Below, in pieces: positions 45,269 to 58,673 of a stretch of 64,000 nucleotides of DNA. The first letter of the stretch is position 1, and each line of letters begins with the position of its first letter. Location: contig JAGTJM010000031.1 of assembly GCA_020747015.1 (NCBI GenBank), positions 1 to 64,000 on the forward strand, in the 5' to 3' direction. This stretch comes from Pyrenochaeta sp. MPI-SDFR-AT-0127 (lineage: Eukaryota; Ascomycota; Dothideomycetes; Pleosporales; Cucurbitariaceae). The notes under the pieces are model-generated. The model searched no databases, was not told the origin of the DNA, and worked only from the letters and a program-made list of their open reading frames with translations. The position numbers and the translations under genes were made by a program.

Positions 45269-45681
45269 CTGGTATTTACCTATGTTAATTGCTACAAACA
45301 TGCGTCTCAGGTCGCGTTCTCCCCATTAAGTGTCCACCAATCGGTGTCAGCGGGTGGGATGCATCTTTAATTGGCTTTCTCCACAACTGTGCCGCACTCC
45401 TGCAGAAACACCACATATGACCCCGAGGAGGGCGCTAATCGGCAGTTCCTTACCCTCATAAGTGCAACACGAATCTCGTGCGACACCATTCAGGTGCTGG
45501 AAAATTGTTCCTTCCAGTTTTTACTTTAGTACATCTGTACGCGGTCAACCACTACTCTCCACACGGATTGAAACTCCGTGACAATCAGGCTAGGTTTGCT
45601 CGGCACCAAAGACATCTGACGGTGCTGAACTTTATAACCGTGTCTGAGCCAAGAAGAGTGTTCACCATTTGACACCCCAGC

Positions 45682-48600
45682 ATGTCGAAAAGAACGTCTC
45701 CTGCTTCATCAAGCTCGACATCGAATTCTCCCGCTTTCACGCCTTCACCTACAACATTTGCTTCCGAAGAACAGAGTGCATCCACGAGATCTTTCATATC
45801 TCAGAGCCAGTCCAGATTTGATCAAGTGGCCCCGATGTCGAGTAACTCTACATCGGGAATACACCGCTTCACGCCACCATCGCCACCATCGTCCACATCA
45901 AGTGACAGCTATGACCCAGACTTGCCTTTGCCATCTGTTGAGGGAGACGCCTCATCGACAAATGAACGCGAAAGCTCTCCAATCATAGACTTACATACAA
46001 CATCGGCTTCAACGCTTGAGGCTTCCCCTCTACAAGTCTCCCATCAGCGGGGCGTTCTGCAACCGATTGGTGGTATTCAGAATCTCAGACTCTCATCACC
46101 CAGAACGCCAGAGCGGGCCACACCTACGCCTTCGATCCATGTTACCCCATCAGCGCCTCCCAATGGCTCGAGCTTACCTCGAGCCAACAGAACCGATAGT
46201 CTTGTAAACGATGTTGCCGGTCTGCACATAGCTTCACTGCAACCAGATTCTTCAGATGCCACAAGGCTGCGCGAGAGCCGCTCCCCATCCCTACCACGCC
46301 GTCGCCGCTCTGGATCAGGTATCAACAAAGACATCCATAAAATTGAAAACGAGGATCCTCCAGAGGCATCGTTTTATATGCCAGAAGTTCAAGGAGCGCT
46401 TGCAAATGCAAGGGCCTTGACATCCACGATGGCGGATGTACTTTCCAGTTCAACTTTGCATCGAGAAATGGGTTCAAGCATTGCAAGCCTATATGAACAA
46501 GCCCAAAAACTGAATAATTTCCAACTTCCATCGTCCCGGATTGTTGGGCTCGTTGGTGATTCAGGTGCAGGCAAGAGTAGTTTGATTAATTCCTTGCTTG
46601 ACAAAATGGAACTGGCCAGAGCGGTAAGTGGTTGTCGTGCCATGATGCAGCATGATAGATACCTATAGCTAATCAAAAAATGATCAGAGTAGTAGTGGCA
46701 CTGCATGTACATGTGCTGTTACAGAATATCGCTTCCACGACAGAGACAACTATATCATTCATGTCGACTACTTTCCTTTGAATGAGCTGAAGAAACAATA
46801 TGAGGAGCTCTTGATGGCTTTTAGGGACTACGAATCACTCTCGAAAAAATTGAATGCTGAACAGGAAAATGGAAATGAAGACGAAAATGAAAGAAAGAGG
46901 CTACGAGAAACGGCAAATCTCGCCATTGAAACATTCAGAGCGAGCTTTAGGGAGAAGCTTGAAGAAACGCCGACTGTTCTTTCTTCTATGCCGTTTCCAC
47001 AAGCTGTAAAGACGATGGTCGAGTGGGCATCCGAGCTACTTCCTCGGTCAATGGGGCAAGAATCATTCAGGACAGTCGAAGAATGCTCGTCACGGTTGGT
47101 AACATTAACATCGGATTCGGATGGGACTTTACCCAATGAAGGTTCTCGAGCGCGTTGGCCATTCATACAGAAACTACGGGTATACTTGAACGCGTACATC
47201 TTGAGCAAAGGGCTCATCATTGCCGACCTTCCAGGGCTCCGCGATCTCAACTCTGCTCGCAAGGCTATTACTGAGCGCTATGTTCGACAATGCCACCAGA
47301 TCCTTGTTGTTGCTAAAATTGATCGAGCCATTACGGATGAAAGCATCAAAGAGATATTCGACCTAGCCAGTCGTGTTAATCTTTCCAAGATCGATGTAAT
47401 CTGCACAAGGTCTGAAGAAATCCAAACCAGGGAGGCAAGGCACGACTGGCCAGCAGAAAGAGCGACGATCGAGGAATCGCAAAGGGTGATCGACGACGAC
47501 ACGGCAGAAATCGAGTCTCTCACAGAAGAAATTGAGGAATACGAGGAAGACCTTGCAAACTTGACTCGGGAAGATGAGAAACAACTCATGAGGTTGCAGC
47601 AGGATCGCCGCAAGGCCGTGACTTCTAGAGAACACCACAAGTTTGAATTACTTTGTCATATCGTCAAATTGCGGAACAACAAAGTCTCTAAAGGCTTGCG
47701 GGAGGCATATAGCGCTCACCCTATTGCCAAAGAGCTGAAGATATTCTGCGTCAGCAACAAGATGTACTGGGACAACCGTGAAAAGCCTGCTTCGGCCGCC
47801 CTGCCTTACCTCAGATTCAGTGGTATCATAGAGCTACGACGCTACTGTATCGGAATTGTTGCGCACAGCCGACTTCGTACAACGAAAGACTTTATCAAGA
47901 ATCAGATTCCGGCATTTCTAGGTTCTGTCAGGCTGTGGATCGAAGCTGGTACCGGAAATGCAAGCGCTGAAAGCAAACAACGAATCCTCGACGCAATAGC
48001 TGCCATGCAGCTTGAAATAGACGAGGTACGTAGCTCCAGGATCTTTTGACCCATTAGCAACAATTTTCAATGCTGTTAAGGTTATACATCGCATGAAGAC
48101 ACTGGGTTTAGCCTTACCCGCCAGCCACCAGCATCCACGCCGTCTATTAGTATTGGCTGAAGTTGAAGTGCGGATAGGATCGCGGATAGGACTGCGACCA
48201 AAAGACATTGCTGATTTGAGCTTCTAGTTAATGTCTGTAGACTCTCAATTCCAGAACTTATCACGCACCTTGAGTGAAAGATTCAACAGCGAGATGTATT
48301 TGCGCATGAGTACGTTCAAGATTGACAGAACTGATATCACACCTGACTAGCTACAGCGCAAAGTGGTCCACAATGGTCTATCGATGCTAAGAGAATAAGT
48401 CTATGTTGGCAAGGTGTACGTGCGTCCATCTTAAACACAAGAAACGTGTGCTGACTATTTCGCAGTTGCATCATTCATCATACAAGGCCTTTTGTTCACA
48501 CTATGGGAAGCATACGCCAAGAGGACAGGGGCTTCAATGCTGGAATGAAGAAGTAATGGCAAGCGTAAATATTGAATTTGCCCCTGTTTGGGACAATTTT

Positions 48601-49275
48601 TTATCCAACATAGAAGCGCACTTCAAGCAGCTCAATGATGCTGTCGTTCGAGCTCTTGGCAACGTACTGAAGGTTGCATCCTCCACATGTACAAATGAGG
48701 TTGTAACGACTGACAATACTCGATCTGCGATGCGGACATTCGCTGCTACACTACGCCACCGAAAAGATCTCATATTATACGGTATAGAAACAGCAATTGA
48801 GAGCTTCCATTCCGAGCTTTCCTCCCTCCATACCGATACCTTCTCATCCGCCCGAACAGCTTTCATAGGCAAGATAATGGAAGATTCATATCACGCAGCA
48901 AATATGGAATATGGTAAGACCGCTTTGTTTTCACTGGCATTTCTTGTTTTCTGATAACTTTACCTAGGCACAGGCAGCGATCGCCGCCGCAAAGATCTCA
49001 TCACAGGCAGAGTCGGCTCCCGGTCTCTCTTTGAGACCCACCGGCGTGACTGCAGAAAAGAATTCAAGAGAATTACGCGTCAATTAGAGGACGAGGCGAA
49101 TCAGGTTACAAACCAGCAGGTTGCACTTATTGAAGCAGATTTGCAGATGCTAAGGGATGAAAACGCGGTGTTGGAGAGCGAGAGAGATCCAGAGTTCAGA
49201 AGAAGGGTAATGACAGAAATAGAGAGGGTGACAAGGGCGGTAAACGAGATTCTGCCCATTTTTGAAAATGTTTAA
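45682..49275 (+). CDS. SLIP-GC-like large GTPase
   Basis: Exons: 45682-46623, 46688 to about 48025, an unresolved small-exon stretch to 48475, about 48476-48913, and 48968-49275. Residues 1-220 are Ser/Pro/Thr-rich and disordered. The G domain has P-loop GLVGDSGAGKSSLINSLL (residues about 295-312), a threonine-containing switch region (GTACTC) and DxPG in IIADLPGLRD. A long coiled coil follows (about 550-640). The tail contains HHSSYKAFCSHYG and GSRSLFETHRRDC, conserved in fungal proteins annotated as nuclear GTPase SLIP-GC, relatives of the dynamin superfamily. The function in fungi is unknown; G-domain homologues in animals act in lymphocyte genome stability. The splice pattern between 48026 and 48475 is uncertain: donors GTACGT at 48026 or GTAGCT at 48030 are possible. 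Confidence 0.8.
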
Positions 49276-49797
49276 GTACGTGTGCAACCAGTTGTTCTTT
49301 AGCTGGAAACTGTAAAGTAAACAATGCTTATGATACACATTTTAAAAGCCCATCGACCTCGAAGCTACTGACTTTAAGAATTATGGCTTTTTGTAGAATT
49401 TCAAACACTGGAGACTTTGAATATTTCACAGGAGGAAACAGTTGAGAAGCAAATATGAATAGATGAACGCGAACGAAGGAAGCTGAACATGTGACTAGCC
49501 AAGCTTTATCCCCGCGCTGAGCTGGCTTCCTATGACATCATACCGATGAGCGACAGCTTGCACATTTTGTGCAGTGCCAATCAAAGAAAACAAGCGAGTT
49601 AAAAGGCTTGTGGTGTTTCGCATGCATACCGGTGTAGAAATCAAGGTGCCAACTGTTGTACAATGTTCGTCATTAGGCCCCACCACGTCAACTTGTCCCT
49701 TGCTGGAGATAAAGTGCAGAGCCCGCAAGCATAGAGCTCTCATCCATCAACAGCTCCAGTACTACCAGTATTACAACGAGTAAATCTATCGAACAAG
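49276..49797. other. Intergenic, nothing seen
   Basis: No gene or repeat recognised between the GTPase stop and the small membrane protein. Confidence 0.5.
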
Positions 49798-50187
49798 ATG
49801 CCTGCTCTGCCATTACTACACAACACCATATCCATGGTGATGCGCGATACACCGTACGTTTTGCCTCGATATATTACGCGTCCATCTCATAGATTACCAT
49901 GTAGAAAGCGCTTGATTCCTCGATATCAGAGAAAGAATCGCATGGATATGATCAAATTTGGCAGCGGTTATGTTAGGCGCTGGCAATTCGCACTCATAAT
50001 CGTCGCCATTGTCCTCGCAGTAGTACTGATTGCATATGGGGCATACCGAGTGTATACGAAACAGATGGTAAAACATCCACCTGCGAAAGTCGTTGAAGAG
50101 AGACGAGAGTTTGAAGAATATGTCGAGAGCTTGAGATCAGGTGGCCCTAGGCACGGGAAGGAGGAGAACAACGGCGATATAAGATGA
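49798..50187 (+). CDS. Small single-pass membrane protein, hypothetical
   Basis: 129 residues in one exon. A basic N-terminal half leads into one strong membrane segment (FALIIVAIVLAVVLIAYGAY, about 64-83), followed by a charged tail (VVEERREFEEYVESLRSGG). A later ATG at 49942 (MDMIKFGSG) would give a compact 81-residue protein and may be the true start. No family recognised. Confidence 0.5.
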   Translation: MPALPLLHNTISMVMRDTPYVLPRYITRPSHRLPCRKRLIPRYQRKNRMDMIKFGSGYVRRWQFALIIVAIVLAVVLIAYGAYRVYTKQMVKHPPAKVVEERREFEEYVESLRSGGPRHGKEENNGDIR

Positions 50188-51273
50188 GATGAACACAGTG
50201 AATATATCACTAGTCGGGGAAGGTCAAATACGGACGACCGTTGTAATGTTAATTCACCGAGTTTCGGAAGATTAATACGATCTTGATGCTGCATTAGCAT
50301 TATTGATTAAAGCAAGCTATCTGGTAGAGATTTCCAAAGTGTAGCTCCGTGATTTTAAGAGATGCTCACTAAAGCGATCTTCGAATCTTGCTACTAAGGA
50401 ACGACCTACAAGGGTAGGTCCTGCTCCTTATATTTGGGTGCCTGGGATTCTCGGGTTGACATCACTACTGGCGACATTTAACTTTTATAAAGCTCGTTCC
50501 TACAACTTTACCTGCAACCTCAGATCTCAAAGAAGAATTTGTGATTCTATCATCTTTGGACGGGATTGACTCAGTGACAGCACCTGTCACGTAAAGCTTC
50601 TCAAGTTATCGACATCTTAACCTTGAACTTCACTCAGCACCATCAAAACGATCCAATCCGTTGAGGACTTAATTAAACACACGAGTTCTCTCATTGTGCG
50701 TACCTCGTCTCATGCCTGCTGCTCGAGGCTGATGTTCCGGCCCGTGAGCAAATGCTCCGCCCCCAAATTGCACTCCGTCACGACCAATGACAAGCGACGC
50801 GCACGCGAGGAGCCCCGCTTGCCGTGGAACTAGGTGGTCGACTTGCAGCCGCCATAGGTCAGAATCGTGCAGGTATTGTGAAGGATCACTCAGCTGAGTC
50901 GCGGGGATGTATAGAAGATGGTGTTATGCAGGACACCCCGGGTTATAGGCACAACACATGGCCGTCGCGTCCGCTGAAGCCTGACAACGCTGTCACTGAC
51001 GACACCAGTGTATAGAACGAACTGTATGTGAGGAAACTCCAGTACCTTACCCCAGCGTTGGTCTGCACAAAACGAACAGGACTCATGCTGACATGTATAG
51101 ACCTTCCATTGTGGGCATAGCCAAAGTATGATGACACCTCATAGCTACTAGACGTTATCAAAAGCTGGAACGTGTGCGCAACTGCGTATCTCCTGGAATT
51201 TTCTGTTTCGTTCCACCTGTGACATACACTCCCTGGCTCACTCTTTTCGAATACTCGAACTGCTCCTTGGGCC
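50188..51273. other. Intergenic, nothing recognised
   Basis: Contains the likely promoter of the SIR2-NACHT gene. The open frame at 50943-51476 on the minus strand overlaps the start of that gene and lacks a domain. Confidence 0.45.
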
Positions 51274-54200
51274 ATGCCGTCAGACCGTGAGCGAAGAACG
51301 GCGGCGCATGTAGGCAAAATTCGCCAAGCCTTGCTCGACAAGAAGCTTGTCATCATTGTGGGAGCTGGCATTACACTAAGTGCTACGCACCCTTCACCGG
51401 CGCGTGTAACTTGGACTGGGCTCATACAAAATGGCCTTGAATATCTTGAAGAAGAACGTTTCATCACAGCCGACAATGATGAACTAAGAGCGGCTCAGAA
51501 TGGGCTTCAGCGGCAGCCTGTAGATGTTCGCAGAATTTTGCGAGCATGCCATTACCTTCGAGACGAGATGGATCACCACAGGCAGTTCCCAACCTGGTTA
51601 GATGCTGTTTTTGGATCTCTTCATGAGGACGTGACACATCCAGAAATATTTCAAACCCTTGGCCAAGCACACCAAAAGGGTGCAAAGCTACTCACCACAA
51701 ATTTTGACGATCTTCTGGAGCGCTTCTGTAGCCTGCCCAGCGTGCGTCCATCGATTGCGGACGACGTGAGGAAATACGAGCGAGGTATTTTGAACGGAGT
51801 TTTTCACATACACGGCAGTTATCTGAACCCAGAAGATGTTGTCTTGGATGCTGTCGATTATTACAAAGTGAAGGCTTCGGAAGACGTTCAAACCATGCTC
51901 AGAAATTATATTGCACAGCACACAATACTTTTCGTGGGGTGTGGGTCAGGGCTTGAGGACCCCAATTTTGGGGCCCTCTTGGAGTGGGCAAGTGACAGAG
52001 CACAAAACATTGCGAATCACCACTATCTGCTTGTCCGAGATGGAGATGACCTTAGATACGATCCCCTTGTTACTCTGAGGTATGGACAAAATTATGGGGA
52101 CTTGGTACCATATCTCAGAGATCTGTTGGAGATTCAAACAGGCACGTCGGCTAACGTCAACACTTCTGCTTCAAATAACATTTCAGGTACGTAAATATGG
52201 TGCCTCATATCTGTGTATTGGTCACAGAGGTAGACAGAATATACAATCGTTCAGAGGTCCATCTAGGTGGTATTCGCGAAAGTGTGCAGGATTCAAATTC
52301 TTTTCTTCTAGGCGAAAGCTAATCAAGAAGTTTTGAATTAGGATTTCTCCAAGAACTCAACGACATGGACCTGGCTGATGCAGAATATAAGATCTCGCTT
52401 CCGATTGACGGGACATGCAACTGGATCTCGAAAATACCTCAATTTGTATCTTGGATCGACGATTTTCAGAAAGCGCCAATGCTTTGCATCCATGGACATT
52501 TGGGCTCAGGCAAATCAACACTCATAAGACATATTTTGTCATCATTAAAGCACTCATCAGATTCGCCAAGAAAAATCATCGTGGCCTTTTTCGTTGGCGC
52601 CACGGATGATGATATGCCGCATAATTCCCCCGCAGAAATATATCGATCTTTCCTGGTTCAAATCTTCCGCAATCCATCATTTCAAGATCTTGGTTTGAAG
52701 CTTTTGGACGCTCATATGATCAAGCTTTTGACGGGCTCAGACAATCAAAACAACAAATCAGAGATGTGCAGAGTCCTGAAAAGTGTGCTTTATGCTATTC
52801 GATCAGAGCAGACCATTATCTTCTTGGATGGCCTTGACAAATGCACTGACTCGGATGAACTCATACGTCTCTTTCAAGATGTAGCATCCACCAATTATGT
52901 TACGCACCTGAAGGTCGTTTTTACAAGTCAACAAAAGTTTCCTATACTTGAATCTATCTGCACCCAAATCGCCATTGAAGATTTCAATCATGAGGACATT
53001 GCTTTATACATCGAAAAGCGACTTCCTATAAGCAACCTTTTAGGTCAACAGCAGCAAATCTTCCTCCAGCAATCAATTAAAGAAAAGGCATCTGGGATCT
53101 TTCTATGGGTTGTTCTAGTCGTGAATCTGATTCGTAGGTATGTAAGTGAGGGAAGGGATTATAAATTCCTTGCTGCAGTTGTTCACTCAACGCCCAAAGA
53201 ACTGACTAAACTTTACCGCGACATTATTAGTCGCTCACTGGACCTCAACAACCCCATCGAAACCCGTACTATGGCTCATGTTCTCCAGTGGACCCTGTTT
53301 TCAGCTCGCCCGTTGAGTTTGGGAGAATGGCACCATGTGCTTGCTTTTGTCGACAATCACAATTTGGGGTCTATTGAGGAATGGAAACGCTCCCCCACAT
53401 TCACAGAGTCTGACACCCAGCTTCTTCACAGAATTCTTCGCATATGCTGTGGCTTGGTAGATGTGAAGGACCGACAATTACCGCTTAAAAACTTCGATAT
53501 TCGGTCTGAGGCCGGCTCACTTGGTGCTGGCGCAGGGTCTTTCGAAAGCCTCCAGCATATTGATGTTATACACAGCTCTGTTCATACGTTCTTCCTTGAT
53601 GATGGTGGGTTTACGTTACTGAACCACAGCCATAAAAGCCCCGTTGGTGAGGGCCACGCGTACATTCTCGATGTGTGCGTTCGATACTGCTTCTTGGAGG
53701 AAATGAAGAAAGCATTCCAAGTGGAATCACAAGAAGAAACGATGAAATTGTCAAGAGCACAGTTATTAGGGAAAAGGCCGTCTAGTGAAAAGGGATCGAG
53801 GAGTAACGCGGTCAGCTTGGCAATGAATGCATCAGCGGACATTGAGGATGATGACACAGCAAGTGAAACCATGAGCCTTGGGTCTTCTGCCTCGGTTCAT
53901 TCGACACGCCCAACTCCTTTTCGTGGCAAACTCTCATTAGGGAACCGAAGAAGATCCAACATGTTTTTAGAAGCGCGCAAGGTAGGAACCATGTCCGTAT
54001 TAGCTTCGGCAGAGGAGCAATCCGTCAATGTGGCAGTCTCCAAATACCTGGAAGGGTTAGACCTTGCTGGCGTGAGCAAGTTGCAAGAGCCTCTGAGATA
54101 CTTCGTCCTTGACAGTCCAACTAGCTCAATAAGCTCGGAGATGGAGGACTTGAAAGTAGTTGATAATCCACCGGACCTCTGGCAATACTGTCAGGATATG

Positions 54201-55169
54201 TTGGTGTACCATGCTGTCTGTGCAGAAAAAGCAGGCGTCGTTCCGGGAAATGCTCTTGATTTTCTCGTTCGTCAGGATCTTGACGCCTGGGCCGCAACAC
54301 GCAAGGATATGCAGCACGGCGCAACTCTAGAATACTTTGCCGCCCAATGGAACTTGGTGTCCTGGCTTCAATACCTTACACACCCAGACGCCCGATACAT
54401 CCCGCAAGGAGGTCGGCATAGACATCCCATTATCGTATCTGCCCGGTATGATTGTCTTGAATCTTTCGAGTATCTTCTCAAGAAGGACAGGTCACTGGCA
54501 TTGACAGATTTTGATTATCTACATCGCACGGCATTGCATTACGCTGCAATGCGTCCGAACAGCTCCGTGTTACAGTATTTGACTCGTGCTGAGTCATCGT
54601 TGTCAGTAAATCCGCGGGACATTTATGGCCGGACTCCCATCCATCTGGCGGCATTGTACGGTTCATGCGAGAACGTAAAGGCACTCTTGAGTCTCGATGC
54701 GAGCGCCGTCTTCCGCGACAGAGACCTTAATACGCCCCTTCACCTGGCGTGTCTGCGTGAAGAACCAGATATCTCCATATGCGAGATACTTATTGGTGCA
54801 GGTTGCAATGAAGACTGGCGGAATAAAGATGGCAAAAGTTCCATCCAGATCGCCCAAATGAGTGGTAATTCTGAGCTCTTCACTTCGATCACATCGCTCA
54901 GTTCCAGCCACCAGCAGTGTGAAGAGATGTCCGATTATGACTCCGACTCCGATGGATACATACCAAGGCTAGGAATTATGAAGCCACGAATGAAATACTC
55001 GTCAATTTGGTCTTCGCGGAGCATGCTTACAGAGCATGACTCTTTCGATGAGCGTACGCCTCTTATCGTGAGTCAGCGCAGTCGGGTGCGCTCTCGACTG
55101 GGAAGTATACCCAATATCGAATACCGGAGCTCCCGTTCATATTGGAGGTCATGGCTCTGCTGCTGCTAG
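51274..55169 (+). CDS. SIR2-like / NACHT / ankyrin NLR-type protein
   Basis: Exon 1 is 51274-52186 and the last exon 52342-55169. A 54-base middle exon (52228-52281) keeps the frame and is likely because it splits a 155-base intron into 41 and 60 bases. The product is 1246 or 1264 residues. N-terminal SIR2-like domain (about 20-290): VIIVGAGITLSAT, LLTTNFDDLLE, VFHIHGSY with the catalytic-type His, and LFVGCGSGLEDPNF. This matches the SIR2_2 class that hydrolyses or binds NAD in defence proteins. NACHT (about 350-650): IHGHLGSGKSTLIRHIL Walker A and IIFLDGLDKC Walker B. A linker with a Ser-rich stretch precedes ankyrin repeats near the C-terminus (RTALHYAAMRP, GRTPIHLAALYG, NTPLHLACLRE). The protein ends in three cysteines. 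An NLR with an NADase-type effector is the natural reading. Confidence 0.85.
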
Positions 55170-56912
55170 AGCCTTTCTTTGATCTTTGGTGGTCAATTGT
55201 GGACAAGTTCGCAACCACCAGCAGCTCGGTACATCCCGCATTATATCATGTCCTATCATATTGCATAATACCCATGTAGAGCTCTCTGATAAAGTTTTGC
55301 AATAATCAGTTGGCGAACAAAAGGCGGAGCAACTCATGGCATGTCCTCCTATTGTTCGTCCACAAGTGTGTCTCATGGGCCTATCACAATATTAGTCGTA
55401 ATTAACCAGACAAAACTTGTATTTGAACTTTCCACCCAGTTTCAATGTTTATGAGTTATATATCAATCTATTGCTATCACCTTTCAGAGTAGCACTGGTA
55501 AGGCAAGAAGTGTGGCAGGGCTAGATATCGTGGTCACATCAACCTAGGAGCGACTAGATGCCGAGTGCATTACGAGGGTTGTAATCGAGGCCGACAATAT
55601 AGCGTTCACCCCTAATTTGCACCCAGCTGAAGTGTTATGCTCTAAAAGATAGGCCAAACCATACTAATTCGGTAGGCATAGAAATCTTACTGAGACGATT
55701 GCTGTTCTTTGCTCTCACAGAAAACGCTCACTGTACTTACTTCAATATGGAAACTTAAGAAGCCGAAAGTATAGGTTTGTAAGATATACGCATATGCTAA
55801 TTATCTCTATATAATGTTAAAATCGCAAGGCCCCTGCTCAGAGAGATTGTACGCTATCGTACACGCTACACTACCCTGTGCGTAACAGCGGTCACTCATT
55901 GCATCATGAATAGCATCATAGATAATTAAAACACTACTCCAATATTGCGGATGTCCCTCGCGAGCAGGCCATTCGTGTCACTCGGATGGTTCGGCTATAA
56001 CGACAAGGGTGTTGAAAGTACAACGTCCTTCCGTAACTCATAAGTCGAATATTGGCTCAAATATATCATTGGTAATCGGTTAAACAGCTCACAAATAAGT
56101 CAGATTTTAGACATGACAACATTGGAATTCTTCTACAATGCCGTGTTAGCCTTTCTCTAATACATCTACAACATCAGCGCCCTCATCGGCGCCTCATTTT
56201 GATTTCTTGTGTCAACGGCGAGGGGCAAATCCGCCACAAATCCTTTCAACAGTTGAGCCGCGTGGAAGAGAACCAAAAGGCTCCTTTAGATCGAGCGATA
56301 TCATCATCACTGGGTTTCAAACCTAAACTGATTGGCTGGCTCGCTCTACTCACGTGCTGGAATGCTTGGCAAGGATGCTAGGTTGAGGTTGTGGTTTACC
56401 TGGCATTGGATCAGGCGACCAATCGCGTCTCAGTCTAACAAAAGGCGAGGGAAGAACAGGGAGAACTGACCAGTGCATGCGTAAGATCGTAAGTTGTTGA
56501 TGAGAAACAAGTCGAAGATGTGGGTACGCATGACAAGTGGTATATTATATGAATCCCTATCCGTCTTCCTCGAAGTCTCCAGTCTCTCATGTCTCACATG
56601 GCTTACTTGCCCTGTTCTTTCCCTCACGAACGATAGCCATCTTAAAAGTCTTGCAATACACTTTGGCCTTGTCACTTTCTTCACCCCCTGCACGGCACAA
56701 ATATTAGTATTCGTTGGAGCGATTGAATAACGATCGCAATTCTTTCCCAATATTTTGAATCTTGATTTAGCAAGTGTCAAGAATCACCCAGAGCCCAACT
56801 CATCGGCACGTCAATCAAGTTTTGTTACTCCTTTCTCCTGTTATATTTTACGCCTACGGCAGAACCAGACATTTAGAACCCCAACTCGAGCACTTTTTAT
56901 GGACCGCCAACC
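55170..56912. other. AT-rich intergenic region, nothing recognised
   Basis: 1.7 kb without a domain-bearing frame on either strand; no repeat noticed. Confidence 0.5.
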
Positions 56913-57203
56913 ATGCCTCCACACCACCTCGTCAAGCGCAGCGACGAAAACAATGGGTTCCAGCTTCCGCTTATAATCATGCAGTTGCTCATCATGCTCG
57001 GCGCCTGCTGCTGCGTAGTTGTTAGCTTCGCAATACACAAGTTGTTTGGTTTTGGAGTGGATCCCAATAGATGGAGGTTTATGGGTGTTGAACAGAGGGC
57101 GTACATGTCAGAGGTTCGGGTCAGAAATATGAATGCACTGGAGCGGGAGGCGAGGCGGGCGAGGCATGGGGAAGGGAGATGGGGTAGAGGGATGCATTAC
57201 TAG
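56913..57203 (+). CDS. Small single-pass membrane protein, hypothetical
   Basis: 96 residues in one exon (start MPPHHLVKRSDENNG). One membrane segment (IIMQLLIMLGACCCVVVSFA, about 21-40) contains a Cys triplet. A basic-acidic cytosolic-type tail follows (EVRVRNMNALEREARRARHG). The segment order and composition look like a real protein rather than chance. No family named; location and role unknown. Confidence 0.6.
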   Translation: MPPHHLVKRSDENNGFQLPLIIMQLLIMLGACCCVVVSFAIHKLFGFGVDPNRWRFMGVEQRAYMSEVRVRNMNALEREARRARHGEGRWGRGMHY

Positions 57204-58673
57204 AGGGTGGAGTGGAATTTGCACGTAGCGCAGAGAGACGGTGCACTCGGATGGCATGGGTTGAGACCTATTCGGAGATACACATAGCGAAAGGTGGAAG
57301 CTTCTGCATATACATATGTTATATGTATGTACATGTGGGTGTGCGATTGTTTCTTGCTGATATGTTGTGGGCTTGCACAGACACCTCATTTAAACACACT
57401 GCATTTCGCCTGCGCTTTCAAGATCATTTATACATTCTTTAAGGTCTAGGGCAAAGGCAGTTCTGAAGTCATTGTATTACTCTTTCTTCGGCTAAGCAAC
57501 CTAACGTATTGGGACTGTCAAAATAAACTGGAGTGCAGGTAACAGCCTAACAGTATTTCAAGTCGACTACGCAGGGTTACAAAAGAGTTGATCAACTCAT
57601 CATAGCTTTTGAAGCTGGTTTGGATGTGTCTGATATTCTGCCTTTTCTCTGGAGCAAGATCAATGCAGCTTTGCTCCTGTATAACAACGATCGAGGCCAA
57701 ACAAGATAAGGAATATTTCGAATGTGAGTATGCTCGCTTTAATTGGAGAAGGTAGACAGGCAGCAAATAATATTGTGGTGGCTGGACTGCCGACTTTCAA
57801 GCATCTCAGGAAGTCTCAATTCTCACTTGGATGGGTTGTTCTCCTCTCATATTACTTGGCTATGGAATATACACACTAACTTACATGATTCCAAGTCCGA
57901 TTAGGTTGATCTGGATGGCAAGTTCGACATTTCAACATACCCACCTGGTCTAGCTTCTTAGTATCGATCGCAGGTTCTAGTATGCGCGCAATGATGTCCA
58001 TAGATCTCACAATATCGAGATATTCCCTTGAAAGAATGAAGAACCTCGAGTATCTTCCTACACGCAGGAACACTTGCAGCTGATCAGTCTACAAAGGGGA
58101 AGTATAGCCGAGTAGAGGAGGCGCAGCACTGGTGCCCCGCGTTTGGGGGACATTAGACCCCGACTCTTTGTGCAACACCAAGCTTCCTTCGCCTCGAAGG
58201 GAACCATTCCGAACACGAAATTTCCTCGCTTGTTACAGGCTTCGATCTTTGTCTTTTCTGCGCCTAATTTAAGACTACACGATAAGGCTGAGACCAAGCT
58301 TTGGCCCGCTTTCTGCCCCACTTGGGACAGCGCTGGACCCTGGATTTTGACCCGCCGGACGTCATTCCTATACCACAGGCTGACCCGCGCCGGAGCTTTG
58401 TTTGGCCGTCAACACGCTCTTCAGCCTCAGCCTGGGTGTGCCGGGCAGCTGAGCATATCCAACCGCCCCTCCTTTCTCTCCGCGTGTCCTTGTTTGTACC
58501 GACTTCACTCATCTCTTGAACGTGATTGCGTTGGCAGTGCTGCGCAAGGCTGAAAAGAGGGGGCATCGTCTGCTCCGCACTGGAAGCTGGATAGCGGTAG
58601 TCTAAGGTCTCCAACCCACCAAGACACGGCCTACCGTCCTAAAACGACCCCACTCAACTACCTCTACGCTACC
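57204..58673. other. Intergenic, nothing recognised
   Basis: Overlapping open frames at 58143-58614 on both strands have no domain. Probably the 5-prime region of the following gene. Confidence 0.45.

Larger units (their letters stand above)
43770..45681. other. Region with two weak minus-strand gene traces
   Basis: Apart from the two partial calls inside it (44428-44706 and 45036-45268) no gene is recognised. The exporter 3-prime end and the GTPase promoter lie here. Confidence 0.4.

Noticed and set aside
50943..51476. 177-codon minus-strand frame
   Set aside because: It lies partly antisense to the SIR2 coding start and has no domain.
58143..58614. Frames of 136 and 116 codons on opposite strands
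   Set aside because: They overlap each other in a GC-richer patch and have no domain, signal peptide or splice evidence.
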